Source: Rhizobium rhododendri (GTDB lineage Bacteria > Pseudomonadota > Alphaproteobacteria > Rhizobiales > Rhizobiaceae). Taken from it: a stretch of 64,000 nt of DNA. The translations under genes and the position numbers were made by a program. Within the stretch, counting starts at the first letter, position 1. Every line of letters starts with the position of its first letter. The notes beneath the pieces were generated by a model, which did not search any database, had not been told where the DNA came from, and was given only the letters and a program-made list of their open reading frames with translations. The stretch is from contig NZ_CP117267.1 in NCBI RefSeq assembly GCF_007000325.2, positions 1,550,001 to 1,614,000 of the forward strand, read 5' to 3'. Positions 36,959-46,589 of the stretch are shown here, piece after piece.

Positions 36959-37606
36959 TCAGAAAGTGAGGGTTTTCACCCGATTTTGCAACACCGGCAG
37001 CAAATCGCTCTCGAACCACGGGTGGCGCTTCAGCCAGCCACTGTTGCGCCAGCTCGGATGCGGAAGCGGCATCACCGCGGGCCCCTCATTGGTCAAAACA
37101 TAACGCTTCCATGCAGATACCGTCTCCGTCATCGACGCCATCCTTGAAGGCCCGAGGTGAAAGGCTTGCGCATACTGGCCGATTGCCAGCACCAGCTCGA
37201 TCTGCGGCATGGCATCCAGCACGGTCCGGCGCCACGCCGGCGCGCATTCACGCCGGGGCGGCAAGTCGCTGCCGGCAGCGTCGTAGCCGGGAAAGCAAAA
37301 GCCCATGGGGACGATGGCAAAGCGATCGCGATCGTAGAACGCCGCCCGGTCCACCCCCAGCCATTGTCGCAGCCGGTCGCCGGATGCATCTTCGAACGGC
37401 AGGCCACTTTGGTGCACCCGCAATCCCGGCGCCTGTCCTGCGATCAGGATGCGCGCCTTGGACGAGACGACCACCACCGGGCGCGGCTCGTGCGGCAGAC
37501 GATACTCGATGCCCCGCGCCGGACTATCGCGACAGATACGACATCCGGCGATCGCAATACGCAGGCCCTCGAGCCGCTCTTCTCTTCCTGCTCCGAAATC
37601 CGTCAT
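36959..37606 (-). CDS. Uracil-DNA glycosylase family protein
   Basis: The 215-residue protein matches the UDG superfamily: ILIAGQAPGLRVHQSGLPF with the active-site loop, SGDRLRQWLG, LVLAIGQYA and the C-terminal LPHPSWRN motif. Cys at residues about 22-25 (CRICRD) plus later Cys are compatible with the iron-sulfur family 4/5 group, but not decisive. It presumably removes uracil or damaged bases from DNA. It overlaps the nuclease gene by 4 bp (ATGA at 37603-37606), which fixes this start over the ATG at 37612. Confidence 0.82.
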   Translation of the reverse strand: MTDFGAGREERLEGLRIAIAGCRICRDSPARGIEYRLPHEPRPVVVVSSKARILIAGQAPGLRVHQSGLPFEDASGDRLRQWLGVDRAAFYDRDRFAIVPMGFCFPGYDAAGSDLPPRRECAPAWRRTVLDAMPQIELVLAIGQYAQAFHLGPSRMASMTETVSAWKRYVLTNEGPAVMPLPHPSWRNSGWLKRHPWFESDLLPVLQNRVKTLTF

Positions 37607-38169
37607 CGCCATCCCATGAGGTCGCGGACATACTCGCCGATACCAGCCAGCGGATCGCGGCTCGACTGTGCTGCACCGCCATCGCGCCGATAATCCCGGG
37701 GTCGCTCGAAACTGCCCGCCCACAGCCCTGCCTTGGCGTCACGCGCCTCTGCCTCCTCAGCCTCGTAGGCGCCATAGCCGACAGCCATGCCGCGACGAAC
37801 CATCTCGGCATTGACGTCGAGCCCGCCGACGCTGCAGGTGACGAGAAGCCGGTCATAGCGGTCCCGTTGCCGGCCCCGGCACTCGACCGGGCCGGCAGCC
37901 AGCATCTTCGAAAGCGCATCCCGCGCCACCTGCCCGCAATCCCAGGATCGGGAATCGCGCTGGCATTGCTGCCGCAATTCCGGCGCATCGATGCCGACCA
38001 GGCGAAATCGCCCTCCCTCGCGCTTCAGACTATCGCCGTCGACGACCGAAAAATTACCGTTTGCAACCGTTTCCGGCTGAAGGTTCAACTTGAATGCGAG
38101 GAGGCCCAGCAAGCCCAGAAACGCAAATGCCATGAGGCTATCGCCCCACAGACCACGGGGCTTCGCCAC
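37603..38169 (-). CDS. Thermonuclease family protein (SNase-like) with N-terminal anchor
   Basis: The product (188 residues from GTG 38169) has a hydrophobic N-terminal helix (MAFAFLGLLGLLAF) and an SNase domain: VVDGDSL, RLVGIDAPELRQQC with the catalytic Arg and Glu, and RDRYDRLLVTC with the second Arg. Four Cys may form disulfides in the periplasm. GTG 38169 is preferred for its GGAGG site; an ATG at 38226 would add 19 residues and one at 38133 would start at the helix. It is upstream of and coupled to the uracil-DNA-glycosylase-like gene. Confidence 0.85.
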   Translation of the reverse strand: MAKPRGLWGDSLMAFAFLGLLGLLAFKLNLQPETVANGNFSVVDGDSLKREGGRFRLVGIDAPELRQQCQRDSRSWDCGQVARDALSKMLAAGPVECRGRQRDRYDRLLVTCSVGGLDVNAEMVRRGMAVGYGAYEAEEAEARDAKAGLWAGSFERPRDYRRDGGAAQSSRDPLAGIGEYVRDLMGWR

Positions 38170-38288
38170 CTTTCGGCCTCCTTGAAAAACAACTCGTTTG
38201 CGAAGATGGCAAACAAAACCTTGCATGGCAGCATCTTCTTAAGGATTCCGGCATACGCTTTGGCCATCTTCAGAGCAAGTATGTGCAC

Positions 38289-39815
38289 ATGAGTACCGGC
38301 ACCAGCATCTCCTCGGACAAGATCATTGTTGATCGGTCGCGAAGCCATCGCAACAAGGCGGTGTCCAAAGCCGTGCGCGAAACGCGCGAGCGTTTGCAAT
38401 CCGGTCATATCGGCAGTTTCGACCGCGAATTGCTCTCCATGTACATCGGCAACATGCTTCAGGGCGCCACGCTCGTTCCGCTGTTCGTCATTGTCGTCTC
38501 GGCGCTTGGCCTCTACCTCACCCACGACATCGGCTTTCTTGCCTGGGCGTTGCTGACGCTGAGCGCCCATGCCGTCAACCTCGTGCTCGGCCAACGCGCC
38601 AGCCGCAAGCAGCTGACCGTCGAGACCGCCCAGAAGTGGCGGCGGGTGCTGCTGTTCGGGCAGGTTCTGGTCGGCTGTTGCTGGGCTGCCTTTGCCATGA
38701 AGGGCTGCGACACCTGCGACGGCGACGGCTTCCTGCTCTACAAGGGCGCCACCCTGCTGGTCGCGCTCTGCGTCATGGCGATGTCCAATTTCTTGCTGCC
38801 ACGCAGCGTCCTCTATGCCTTCGTACCAACCACGATTGCGCTCGCCCTGAGAGCCTTACTGACGCGCGACCTGCTCGATATCAGCCTCGCCTCGACCTTT
38901 GCCGCAGCCGTCGTGTTTTTCGTCTTCATCGGCAACCGGATGTTCCAGTTCAACCTGAAGATCCTGTTTTTCCAGTCGGAAAAGGATAACCTGATCGCCG
39001 AACTCGAGGTTGCCAAATCCATGTCGGATGAGGCAAGGCGCCGCGCCGAGGAGGCAAACCTGGCCAAATCGCGCTTCCTCGCCTCGATGTCGCACGAATT
39101 GCGCACGCCGCTGAACGCCATCCTCGGCTTTTCCGAGGTGATGTCGGCCGAGGTCATGGGGCCGCTCAACAACCCGACCTACAAGGAATACACCGACGAC
39201 ATCCACCGCTCCGGCCAGCACCTTCTCAACCTGATCAACGAAATCCTCGACCTGTCGCGCATCGAAGCCGGCAAATACGACCTGAGCGAAGAGGCAATCT
39301 CGCTGCTCGACGTCGCCGAGGATTGCATCGGCATGGTGCAGCTACGGGCTCGCGGCAAGAACATCTCGATCTCGCAGCAGTTCGAGGGATCGCTGCCATC
39401 CGTCTGGGCAGATGAAAAATCTCTCCGCCAGGTGATCCTCAACCTGCTGTCGAATGCCGTCAAGTTTACGCCGCAGGGCGGCGAAGTGGTGGTCAAGGTC
39501 GGCTGGACACTCAGCGGCGGCCAGTATGTCTCGATCAAGGACAACGGCCCGGGCATTCCCGAAGAGGAGATCCCGATCGTGCTTTCGGCTTTCGGCCAGG
39601 GCTCCATCGCCATCAAGAGCGCCGAACAGGGCACCGGCCTCGGCCTGCCCATCGTCCAGGCGATCCTTGCCAAGCACGACGGTCAGTTCATCCTGAAATC
39701 CAAACTGCGCGAAGGCACCGAAGTCATCGCCATCCTCCCCGCCAAGCGCGTCCTCCAGACCCTCCCCGCCGAACAAACCCCTTCGATCGACAAGAAACGC
39801 CGGAGTTTTGCGTGA
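38289..39815 (+). CDS. Membrane sensor histidine kinase, PleC/PdhS-like
   Basis: The 508-residue protein has four to six hydrophobic segments between residues 55 and 215, no recognisable sensor domain, a coiled-coil linker and a HisKA-HATPase core. The phosphoacceptor is His269 in SMSHELRTPLNAILGFSEVM, followed by LLNLINEILDLSRIEAGK, the N box NLLSNAVKFTPQGG and the G boxes DNGPGIPEEE and GTGLGLPIV. The sequence after the H box is typical of the PleC/DivJ/PdhS group that signals to DivK in alphaproteobacteria. No response regulator gene is adjacent. Its stop abuts that of dgkA with no gap. Confidence 0.9.
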   Translation: MSTGTSISSDKIIVDRSRSHRNKAVSKAVRETRERLQSGHIGSFDRELLSMYIGNMLQGATLVPLFVIVVSALGLYLTHDIGFLAWALLTLSAHAVNLVLGQRASRKQLTVETAQKWRRVLLFGQVLVGCCWAAFAMKGCDTCDGDGFLLYKGATLLVALCVMAMSNFLLPRSVLYAFVPTTIALALRALLTRDLLDISLASTFAAAVVFFVFIGNRMFQFNLKILFFQSEKDNLIAELEVAKSMSDEARRRAEEANLAKSRFLASMSHELRTPLNAILGFSEVMSAEVMGPLNNPTYKEYTDDIHRSGQHLLNLINEILDLSRIEAGKYDLSEEAISLLDVAEDCIGMVQLRARGKNISISQQFEGSLPSVWADEKSLRQVILNLLSNAVKFTPQGGEVVVKVGWTLSGGQYVSIKDNGPGIPEEEIPIVLSAFGQGSIAIKSAEQGTGLGLPIVQAILAKHDGQFILKSKLREGTEVIAILPAKRVLQTLPAEQTPSIDKKRRSFA

Positions 39816-40199
39816 TCACCCGAGCCAGTAGTGGCTGAACACGGTGAAGGCGAGGTGGAGGCCGCAGGCGACGAGCATGCAGAAGACGGCGAAGGAGCCC
39901 AGGTCCTTCGCGTGTTTGCCGACGTTCGAGAGCTCCGGCGAGATGCGGTCGATGACCTCTTCGACTGCCGTATTCAGTGCTTCGGCTGCGAACAGTCCGA
40001 GGAACAGGAAGATCGACACCAGGATATCGGAAAGCCGCGTGCCGGTGGCAACGAGGATGATTTGCGCGACGACGAAGAACAGTAGTTCCTGCCGGAAGGC
40101 CGCTTCCTTCAGCAGGCGGCGAAAACCTCCCCAGGAATAGCCGGCGGCGGCGAAGAAGTGTCGGACGCCGGTTTCCTTGGTCACTGCTGATTTCGACAA
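39816..40199 (-). CDS. dgkA: Diacylglycerol kinase
   Basis: This small trimeric membrane enzyme phosphorylates diacylglycerol. The 127-residue protein has three hydrophobic helices and the DgkA motif AAEALNTAVEEVIDRIS, with the conserved EAAFRQE and GKHAKDLGSFAV. Its stop codon directly adjoins the stop of the convergent kinase gene (39813-39815), leaving no room for a terminator between them. Confidence 0.95.
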   Translation of the reverse strand: MSKSAVTKETGVRHFFAAAGYSWGGFRRLLKEAAFRQELLFFVVAQIILVATGTRLSDILVSIFLFLGLFAAEALNTAVEEVIDRISPELSNVGKHAKDLGSFAVFCMLVACGLHLAFTVFSHYWLG

Positions 40200-40330
40200 G
40201 TGCGCGTTCTCCGGCCATCGCGTTCAGAAGCGTTGCGCATACAGAACCCGCAGCTGCAATTCAAGATGCCGCAGCCCCCCGATCCCACCTGTCTATGCTG
40301 CCGGTCCATGTCACCGGTCGTTGCTGCCGG

Positions 40331-41359
40331 TCAGTGGGTGTGGCTGTGTCCGTCGCTGACGCCGGCGGCTGCAAACGTCGCCATGCCGGAGTGGCAGGCG
40401 GTTGCGGCCTTGACGATGCCGGCGGCAAGCGCTGCGCCGGTGCCCTCGCCGAGCCGCATGCCGAGGGCCAGAAGCGGTGTCTTGCCGAGCTTCTCGATCG
40501 CCTTCATATGGCCCGGCTCGCCGGAGACGTGGCCGATCAGGCAGTGGTCGAGGGCAGCGGGATTGGCAGCCTTGAGGATCGCGCCTGCCGCCGTCGCCAC
40601 ATAGCCGTCGAGGATGACGGGAATGCGCTCGACGCGGGCGGCAAGGATGGCGCCCGCCATAGCCGCGATCTCGCGACCGCCGAGACGACGCAGGATTTCC
40701 AGCGGATCGGACAAATGGTCGCGGTGCAGCGCCACAGCCTTTTCGACGGCCGCGGTCTTGCGCTGCAGCATCTCACCCTCAGACCCCGTGCCAGGCCCCA
40801 CCCAGTCGGCAGCGGTGCCGCCGTAGAGTGCATAGTTGATTGCCGCCGCGATGGTCGTGTTGCCGATGCCCATTTCGCCGATGCAGAGAAGATCCGTGCC
40901 GCCGGCGATGGCCTCCATGCCGAAAGCCATGGTCGCCGCACAGTCGCGCTCGGACAGCGCCGCCTCCTCCGTGATATCGCCGGTCGGGTATTCCAAGGCC
41001 AGGTCGAAAACCTTGAGGCCAAGGTCGTAGGCGACGCAGATCTGGTTGATCGCCGCGCCGCCGGCCGCGAAATTCTCGACCATCTGTTGCGTGACCTCAG
41101 GCGGAAATGGCGTGATTCCCTGGCGCGTGACACCGTGATTGCCGGCAAAGATCGCCACCAGCGGCCGGGTGACCGAGGGTTTGCGGCCACTCCAGGCTGC
41201 CAGCCAGAAGGCGATTTCCTCGAGCCGGCCGAGAGAGCCGCGCGGCTTGGTCAACTGCGCATCGCGCTCGCGCGCATCGACAAGCGCCCGTTGGTCGGGA
41301 CCCGGCAGATCGCGCAGCAGCGCACGGAAATCGTCGAAGGGAAGGCCGCTGACGCTCAT
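40331..41359 (-). CDS. cobT: Nicotinate-nucleotide-dimethylbenzimidazole phosphoribosyltransferase
   Basis: It forms alpha-ribazole 5'-phosphate from dimethylbenzimidazole, the product of BluB. The 342-residue enzyme has the family segments KPRGSLGRLEEIA, FAGNHGVTRQGI, GEMGIGNTTIAAAI, GGREIAAMAGAI and RLGEGTGAALA with the catalytic Glu. Rhizobial literature also uses the name cobU for this gene. The tail SDGHSHTH is His-rich. It is divergent from cobS with 125 bp between; no second riboswitch is visible there. Confidence 0.95.
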   Translation of the reverse strand: MSVSGLPFDDFRALLRDLPGPDQRALVDARERDAQLTKPRGSLGRLEEIAFWLAAWSGRKPSVTRPLVAIFAGNHGVTRQGITPFPPEVTQQMVENFAAGGAAINQICVAYDLGLKVFDLALEYPTGDITEEAALSERDCAATMAFGMEAIAGGTDLLCIGEMGIGNTTIAAAINYALYGGTAADWVGPGTGSEGEMLQRKTAAVEKAVALHRDHLSDPLEILRRLGGREIAAMAGAILAARVERIPVILDGYVATAAGAILKAANPAALDHCLIGHVSGEPGHMKAIEKLGKTPLLALGMRLGEGTGAALAAGIVKAATACHSGMATFAAAGVSDGHSHTH

Positions 41360-41484
41360 CGTTGTGGTTCCTTGTCTTTTGGTCGCAAATCGGCTTTTTT
41401 TGCTGGCCACTCTCTTAATCACGGAAGCCGGCGCGAACAACTGCAAAAGCGTCGCGGCTCTCGCCTTCACAAGGACCCACCACC

Positions 41485-42279
41485 ATCGCCAGGCTACAAG
41501 CCATCACCGCCTACGCCACAGATATCGCCCGCGCTGTCGGCTTCCTCAGCCGCATTCGCATGCCGGATGCCGTCTTCCATGGCCATGACGGCAATCTCGG
41601 GAAGGTTGCCCGCGCTTTCCCGGCTGCCGGCGCGCTCATCGCGCTCCCCGCAGCCCTGCTGTTCGGCGTGCTCACTGTAGGCGATGTCGATCCGTTGCTG
41701 GCTGCGCTTCTGGCGCTCGGCCTGCAGACGCTGCTGTCGGGCGCCCTGCACGAGGATGGCCTCAGCGACGCCGCCGACGGGCTCGGCGGCGGACGCGATG
41801 CGGAGCGGGCGCTCGCCATCATGAAGGACAGCCGCATCGGCACCTACGGCGCAGTGGCGCTGATACTCTCCTTCGCCCTGCGCGCCGCAGCCCTTGCCGC
41901 CATCGCACGCGGTCTGCCTCCTCTTGCGGCAGCCCTGACGTTGCCCGCAACCGCCGCCCTCAGCCGCGCCGCGCTGGTCTGGCACTGGCACCGTCTTCCG
42001 GTCGCAAGGCCCGATGGCGTCGCTGTCGCCGCCGGCCAGCCGGACAGCGAGGCAACCCTCGTAGCGGTCGTAAGCGGCGTGCTGCTCGGCGCGCTGCTGC
42101 TCTGGCAGAGCCTGACGACAATCGCCCTTCTCGACGTCATCGGCCTTGGCGTCGTCGTCACCCTGGCATTCACCGCCTATGTCCGGCGCAGGCTTTCCGG
42201 CCACACTGGCGACACCATCGGCGCGACACAGCAGATTTGCGAAATCGCCATTCTCTGCGCCCTTGCCATGGCCGTCTGA
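41485..42279 (+). CDS. cobS: Adenosylcobinamide-GDP ribazoletransferase (cobalamin synthase)
   Basis: It joins adenosylcobinamide-GDP and alpha-ribazole in the membrane, the last main step of B12 assembly. The protein has the motif [14 protein letters not shown] (about residue 93) and six or so hydrophobic helices. The homologous N-terminus ([19 protein letters not shown]) lies upstream of the first ATG (41560), and the frame there has no ATG, GTG, TTG or CTG back to the stop at 41416. AAGGA at 41471-41475 is correctly spaced before an ATC at 41485, which is taken here as a possible non-standard start (264 residues). The alternative is a 239-residue protein from 41560. The rhizobial symbol cobV is also used. 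Confidence 0.88.
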   Translation: MARLQAITAYATDIARAVGFLSRIRMPDAVFHGHDGNLGKVARAFPAAGALIALPAALLFGVLTVGDVDPLLAALLALGLQTLLSGALHEDGLSDAADGLGGGRDAERALAIMKDSRIGTYGAVALILSFALRAAALAAIARGLPPLAAALTLPATAALSRAALVWHWHRLPVARPDGVAVAAGQPDSEATLVAVVSGVLLGALLLWQSLTTIALLDVIGLGVVVTLAFTAYVRRRLSGHTGDTIGATQQICEIAILCALAMAV

Positions 42280-42288
42280 AACCCCGAT

Positions 42289-42483
42289 ATGAAGCCCATG
42301 CAAACACCCTGCGTTCTTATCTGCAACATCGACGCCGACAGCGGCTTGTGCGTCGGCTGCGGCCGCACCCTGGCGGAAATCGGCGGCTGGTCGACCTACG
42401 ACGATGCCGGGCGCCATGAAATCATGGCGAAACTGCCGGACCGGTTGGCCGATCTCGTCCCGCGCCAGGACGCTGCCGAATGA
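42289..42483 (+). CDS. DUF1289 domain protein
   Basis: The 64-residue protein matches the DUF1289 family: [23 protein letters not shown], with four Cys in the pattern CxxxC and CxxC, then EIGGWSTY. The Cys pattern suggests a small metal site. Function unknown. It overlaps the aspartic protease gene by 4 bp (ATGA) and follows cobS by 9 bp. Confidence 0.9.
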   Translation: MKPMQTPCVLICNIDADSGLCVGCGRTLAEIGGWSTYDDAGRHEIMAKLPDRLADLVPRQDAAE

Positions 42484-43181
42484 ACCGTGTCACCGTCTTC
42501 CTCGGCATCCTTGCCATCGGACTGGCACTTTTGGTTTTCAACCATGACAGCGGCACCACCTTCGGCATCGACAACGACGATTTCGGTCGAATCGTCTACC
42601 TCCTGCCGATCAGCCTGATGCTGGCGGCCGGTATCTGGGCCAGCCGGCGCACCGTCAGCGAGACCTTGCGCAACCTGTTCATATGGCTGGTCATCCTGCT
42701 GGCGCTGGCCACCGCCTATCTCTACCGCTACGACGCGCTGGATGCAGGCAACCGGCTGATGGCCGGCCTCATCCCCGGCCGCGCCTTTGTCGTCACCACC
42801 AGCGAAGGCGGCCAGGAAGTCATCCTCCACAAGCTGCTGAACGGCCACTTTTCGGCAGACGTGATGATCGATGGCCACCGCATCAACATGCTCGTCGACA
42901 CCGGCGCAAGCCTGCTGGCCCTCACCCAGGCCGACGCAAAGCGCATCGGTCTCGACCCGAAGACCATGAACTATTCGATGTCGATCATGACCGCCAACGG
43001 CCGGGGCCGTGCCGCGCCCGTGACCCTCAAATCCGTCGGCATCGGCCCCATCGCCCGCCAAGACGTCGCCGCCGCAGTCTCCGAGGACGGCAAGCTGGAC
43101 CAGAGCCTACTCGGCATGAGCTTCCTCGAAACCTTGGGCTCGATGCAGATGCAAACGGACGAACTGCGGCTTCGGGACTGA
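42480..43181 (+). CDS. TIGR02281-type retropepsin-like aspartic protease, membrane anchored
   Basis: The 233-residue protein has three N-terminal hydrophobic helices (residues 1-20, 38-54, 66-82) and a C-terminal clan AA domain with the active-site motif [13 protein letters not shown] (Asp140). The family is widespread in alphaproteobacteria and is related to retroviral proteases; the substrate is unknown. The domain should face the periplasm. It is translationally coupled to the DUF1289 gene. Confidence 0.9.
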   Translation: MNRVTVFLGILAIGLALLVFNHDSGTTFGIDNDDFGRIVYLLPISLMLAAGIWASRRTVSETLRNLFIWLVILLALATAYLYRYDALDAGNRLMAGLIPGRAFVVTTSEGGQEVILHKLLNGHFSADVMIDGHRINMLVDTGASLLALTQADAKRIGLDPKTMNYSMSIMTANGRGRAAPVTLKSVGIGPIARQDVAAAVSEDGKLDQSLLGMSFLETLGSMQMQTDELRLRD

Positions 43182-43373
43182 CGGTGTCCGCCACTAAGTC
43201 TCCACGGCTGGATGAGCATCGATATGAAATTCTGGCGGAAATTGCAGCGGTGATTCCCCAAAATTGATGGTTTGCTTTTTGTGCCTATTGGTGGATTTTC
43301 TACCGCCTTGTGCCTTCCTCTGTATGTTTTAAGGTGCGCGGGCCAACCCCTGTCGACACTTAGGAAAAATGTT

Positions 43374-43862
43374 ATGAAGCTGCCCGTCGCCGCCTTTGCT
43401 CTTGCTCTCACGCTTGGTTCTGGCGCATTTGCGCAAGAGGCCGTTGTGGGTGTTGCCAATCCCGATCAGCTGTTTACCAGCAAAGATCCTGCGCTGAACC
43501 ACAACAAACAAGTGACCTATAAGATCATCAAGGAACTGCTCGAGGCCAATCAATGGGATCGCGCTGATCAGTATTTGACCGCGCGGTATATTCAGCACAA
43601 TCCCAATGCAGCGTCTGGGCGTCAGGGTGTGATTGATTATTTCACAAAGGTCCTCAACAAGAAGCCAAGTCCTGTTCCTGAAAAGATGAGCACCAAGATT
43701 GTCTCCGTGGTGGCCGAAGGTGATATTGTCACCGTCGCCTATCCGCGCGAGGTCAAGGATGCCAAGGATCCGACAAAGACCTATACCACCACCTGGTTTG
43801 ACAGCTGGCGTTTTAAAGATGGCAAAGCGGATGAACATTGGGATTCGGCATTGAAACCCTGA
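43374..43862 (+). CDS. SnoaL-like (NTF2 fold) secreted protein, atypical composition
   Basis: The 162-residue precursor has a signal peptide (cleavage after AFA) and a SnoaL/NTF2-like domain: LLEANQWDRADQYLTARYIQHN, ASGRQGVIDYF, WFDSWRFKDGKADEHWD. Such predicted aldol-condensing enzymes often have no proven reaction. AGGA precedes ATG 43374. Third codon positions use T and A far more than the flanking genes, so the gene is probably a recent arrival. It lies alone between the protease gene and the convergent phosphodiesterase gene. Confidence 0.82.
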   Translation: MKLPVAAFALALTLGSGAFAQEAVVGVANPDQLFTSKDPALNHNKQVTYKIIKELLEANQWDRADQYLTARYIQHNPNAASGRQGVIDYFTKVLNKKPSPVPEKMSTKIVSVVAEGDIVTVAYPREVKDAKDPTKTYTTTWFDSWRFKDGKADEHWDSALKP

Positions 43863-43907
43863 GGATCAAGGGGATATCGCATGAATGGGCGATCGACGCT
43901 GGTTGGT

Positions 43908-44645
43908 TCACAGCAACCGCGGATCGTCGAGCATGATCGCATCCGGGGCCAGCTTGCGCAGTTTCTCCAGCCCCTCCGCATCCACCAGTCCCACCGGGAA
44001 CTGCGGATAGTGCGGTAACGGCACGTTGCGCGGTTGGCCGACCATGATGGCGACCTGCAGGCCGGCTTTGCGGGCCGTGGCGATGCGGTCGGCGCTGGCC
44101 TCGCCCTGCCACAGGCGAAACCAGTCCGCTCCGAGGTCAGCGGCTTCCTCAGACGAATCGGCATCGGGCAACAATCCGAGGACCGCCATTTCACAGCCCA
44201 TGCTTCGGACCTCGGCAATCAGACCCATGCTGCGCAGCCCGAGGATGGCGCGCCGGGATGCCCCGCCGGCCTCGACGGTGCGGACGATCTCGGCGATGTG
44301 CGTTCCATCCGTCAATTTCACATCGAGCAGGATGCCGAGCGGTGCAGATGCGGCTATCGCTGCTTCGAGGGTGAGAAGGTCCGGGACGAGGTCTTGCAGC
44401 GTTGCGAGATCGAGCGCCTCGACAGAACGGGGGTCGCCGGCGATCCTCTGCATGTCGGCATCGTGCAGGCAGACGAGAGCGCCGTCGGCACTGACGCGGA
44501 CATCGGTCTCCACCGCATCGGCGCCAGCCTCGCCTGCCAGCGAAAATGTTATCGCGGAGTTTTCAGGACCGAGTGCCGCGCCGCCGCGATGGGCGATGAC
44601 CAGAGGCCGGCTCCGCCCGGTGTCAATCCAGGATCCGAATGTCAT
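43908..44645 (-). CDS. ugpQ: Glycerophosphodiester phosphodiesterase
   Basis: It hydrolyses deacylated phospholipids to glycerol 3-phosphate and alcohol. The 245-residue cytoplasmic enzyme has the GDPD hallmarks PLVIAHRGGAALGPENS, with the active-site His and Glu, and AVETDVRVSADGALVCLHD. No signal peptide is present. GGAG lies 6 bp before ATG 44645. The ugpQ assignment is by size and location in the cytoplasm; no ugp transport genes are nearby. Confidence 0.88.
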   Translation of the reverse strand: MTFGSWIDTGRSRPLVIAHRGGAALGPENSAITFSLAGEAGADAVETDVRVSADGALVCLHDADMQRIAGDPRSVEALDLATLQDLVPDLLTLEAAIAASAPLGILLDVKLTDGTHIAEIVRTVEAGGASRRAILGLRSMGLIAEVRSMGCEMAVLGLLPDADSSEEAADLGADWFRLWQGEASADRIATARKAGLQVAIMVGQPRNVPLPHYPQFPVGLVDAEGLEKLRKLAPDAIMLDDPRLL

Positions 44646-44741
44646 TGTCTGCTCCACCAGCCCATGCCGTTGCAAGACCGCTTTAGGTAGACGGCTTTTG
44701 TATCGGCTTTGCGACGGAGGGCGCGTGGGCGGTGGAAAGGC

Positions 44742-45503
44742 CTAGTTGCGCAGCCGATAGCCCGTTCTGAAGATCCAGTAGACGGTGGCCAGACAGATCG
44801 CCAGGAAGAACAGCACCATGCCGAGGCTGACCAGCGGGTTGACGTCGGCGATCCCGTAAAAACTCCAGCGGAAACCGCTGACGAGGTAGAGCACCGGATT
44901 GAAATGGCTGACCGCCTGCCAGAAGGGCGGCAGCATGCCGATCGAATAAAAGCTGCCGCCGAGAAAGGTCAGCGGTGGCACGACAAGCATCGGGATAAGG
45001 TTGAGCTGCTCGAAGTTCTTCGCCCAGATCCCGATGATGAAGCCGAAGAGGCTGAACGTTACCGCCGTCAACACGAAGAACAGCACCATCATCAACGGAT
45101 GCTGGATGGTGACGTGCACGAAGAAATTGGCCGTCAGCAGGATGATTGCCCCGATCAGCATTCCCTTGGTGGCCGCCGCCCCGACATAGCCTAGCACGAT
45201 CTCGGTCATCGCCACCGGCGCCGACAGCACCTCGTAGATGGTGCCGACGAATTTCGGGAAGTAGATGCCGAACGAGCCGTTGGTGATGCACTGGCTGAGC
45301 AGCGTCAGCATGATCAGGCCGGGCGTGATGAAGGCACCATAGGAGATGCCCTCGACCTCCTGGATGCGCGAGCCGACGGCCGCCCCGAAGACGATGAAGT
45401 AGAGCGACGTCGAGATGACCGGCGACACCACGCTTTGCAGCAGCGTGCGACGCGTGCGGGCCATTTCGAACATGTAGATGGCTTTGACGGCCTCGAAATT
45501 CAT
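44742..45503 (-). CDS. ABC-2 type transporter permease (YadH-like)
   Basis: The 253-residue membrane protein has six hydrophobic helices and the ABC-2 signature [20 protein letters not shown]. YadH/NodJ-type permeases work with the ATPase encoded upstream; the substrate is unknown. Its ATG overlaps the stop of the ATPase gene by 4 bp. Confidence 0.9.
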   Translation of the reverse strand: MNFEAVKAIYMFEMARTRRTLLQSVVSPVISTSLYFIVFGAAVGSRIQEVEGISYGAFITPGLIMLTLLSQCITNGSFGIYFPKFVGTIYEVLSAPVAMTEIVLGYVGAAATKGMLIGAIILLTANFFVHVTIQHPLMMVLFFVLTAVTFSLFGFIIGIWAKNFEQLNLIPMLVVPPLTFLGGSFYSIGMLPPFWQAVSHFNPVLYLVSGFRWSFYGIADVNPLVSLGMVLFFLAICLATVYWIFRTGYRLRN

Positions 45504-46426
45504 TGATCGTCTCCGACAAGCTGGACGAAAATATCCTCGAGCGAGCTTTGCCGCGTCGAGAGGTCCTTGAAGGCAATACCGGCAGCGGCAAGGTCGGTCA
45601 GCAGCCCGGCGATGTTGCCGTGCCCGTTTTCGGCATCGAGCTCGTGGATGAGCGACAAGCCACCCTCGCCGATTGTCAGCCCACGGCCTTCGAGGCTGGG
45701 TGGAAGGACGGCGAGCGGCGTGTCGAGGTCGAGGATGAGCTGCTTTCGGCCGAGCTTGGCCATCAGCGCCGTCTTGTCCTCGACCAGCAGCAGCTTGCCG
45801 CCATTGATGACCCCGACGCGATCGGCGATCTCCTCGGCTTCCTCGATATAGTGGGTGGTGAGAATGATGGTGACGCCCGTCTGGCGGAGCTTTTCGACCA
45901 CCTGCCACATGTCCTTGCGCAGCGTCACGTCGACGCCGGCGGTGGGCTCGTCGAGAAACAGGATCTGCGGCTCGTGGCTCAGCGCCTTGGCAATCAGCAC
46001 CCGGCGCTTCATGCCGCCGGAGAGCTCGCGCAGCATGTTGTCGCGCTTGTCCCACAGCGACAGGTCGCGCAGCACCTTTTCGATATGGGCGGCGTTGGCC
46101 TTCTTGCCGTAGAGGCCGCGCGAAAAGCTCACCGTGTTGAAGACGGTCTCGAACTGGTCGGTGGTCAGTTCCTGCGGCACCAGCCCGATCATCGACCGCG
46201 TCGCGCGAAAATCCTTGACGACATCGTGACCGTCGACGAGCACCGTCCCGCCGCTTGGGTTGGCAATGCCGCAGACGATGGAAATCATCGTCGTCTTGCC
46301 GGCGCCGTTCGGTCCGAGCAATGCCAGGATCTCGCCCTTCTGGATATCGAGATCGATCCCCTTCAGTGCTTGAAATCCGTTGTCATAGACTTTGGTGAGA
46401 TTGCGGATGGAGACGATCGGGGGCAT
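45500..46426 (-). CDS. ABC transporter ATP-binding protein (YadG-like)
   Basis: The 308-residue ATPase has Walker [14 protein letters not shown]-loop [12 protein letters not shown], signature [15 protein letters not shown], Walker [13 protein letters not shown] and [11 protein letters not shown]. The C-terminal extension of about 85 residues is typical of exporters of the YadG/DrrA type. It is translationally coupled to the permease gene. The likely promoter lies in 46427-46590. Confidence 0.92.
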   Translation of the reverse strand: MPPIVSIRNLTKVYDNGFQALKGIDLDIQKGEILALLGPNGAGKTTMISIVCGIANPSGGTVLVDGHDVVKDFRATRSMIGLVPQELTTDQFETVFNTVSFSRGLYGKKANAAHIEKVLRDLSLWDKRDNMLRELSGGMKRRVLIAKALSHEPQILFLDEPTAGVDVTLRKDMWQVVEKLRQTGVTIILTTHYIEEAEEIADRVGVINGGKLLLVEDKTALMAKLGRKQLILDLDTPLAVLPPSLEGRGLTIGEGGLSLIHELDAENGHGNIAGLLTDLAAAGIAFKDLSTRQSSLEDIFVQLVGDDQ

Positions 46427-46589
46427 GGGCGAGATGGGGCTCTTTGATTATTTTTGCGGCAACAGCCCGCTATATAACCTCGAACCGGAGTTTTGCCAGA
46501 GCGCCCCCGGCGAACAATCTATTCGGCAGCAGAGATGACCCGTTACAGGGCTGAGTTGCCGGTCGTTGCCATCCGCCGCGGCATCCTTC

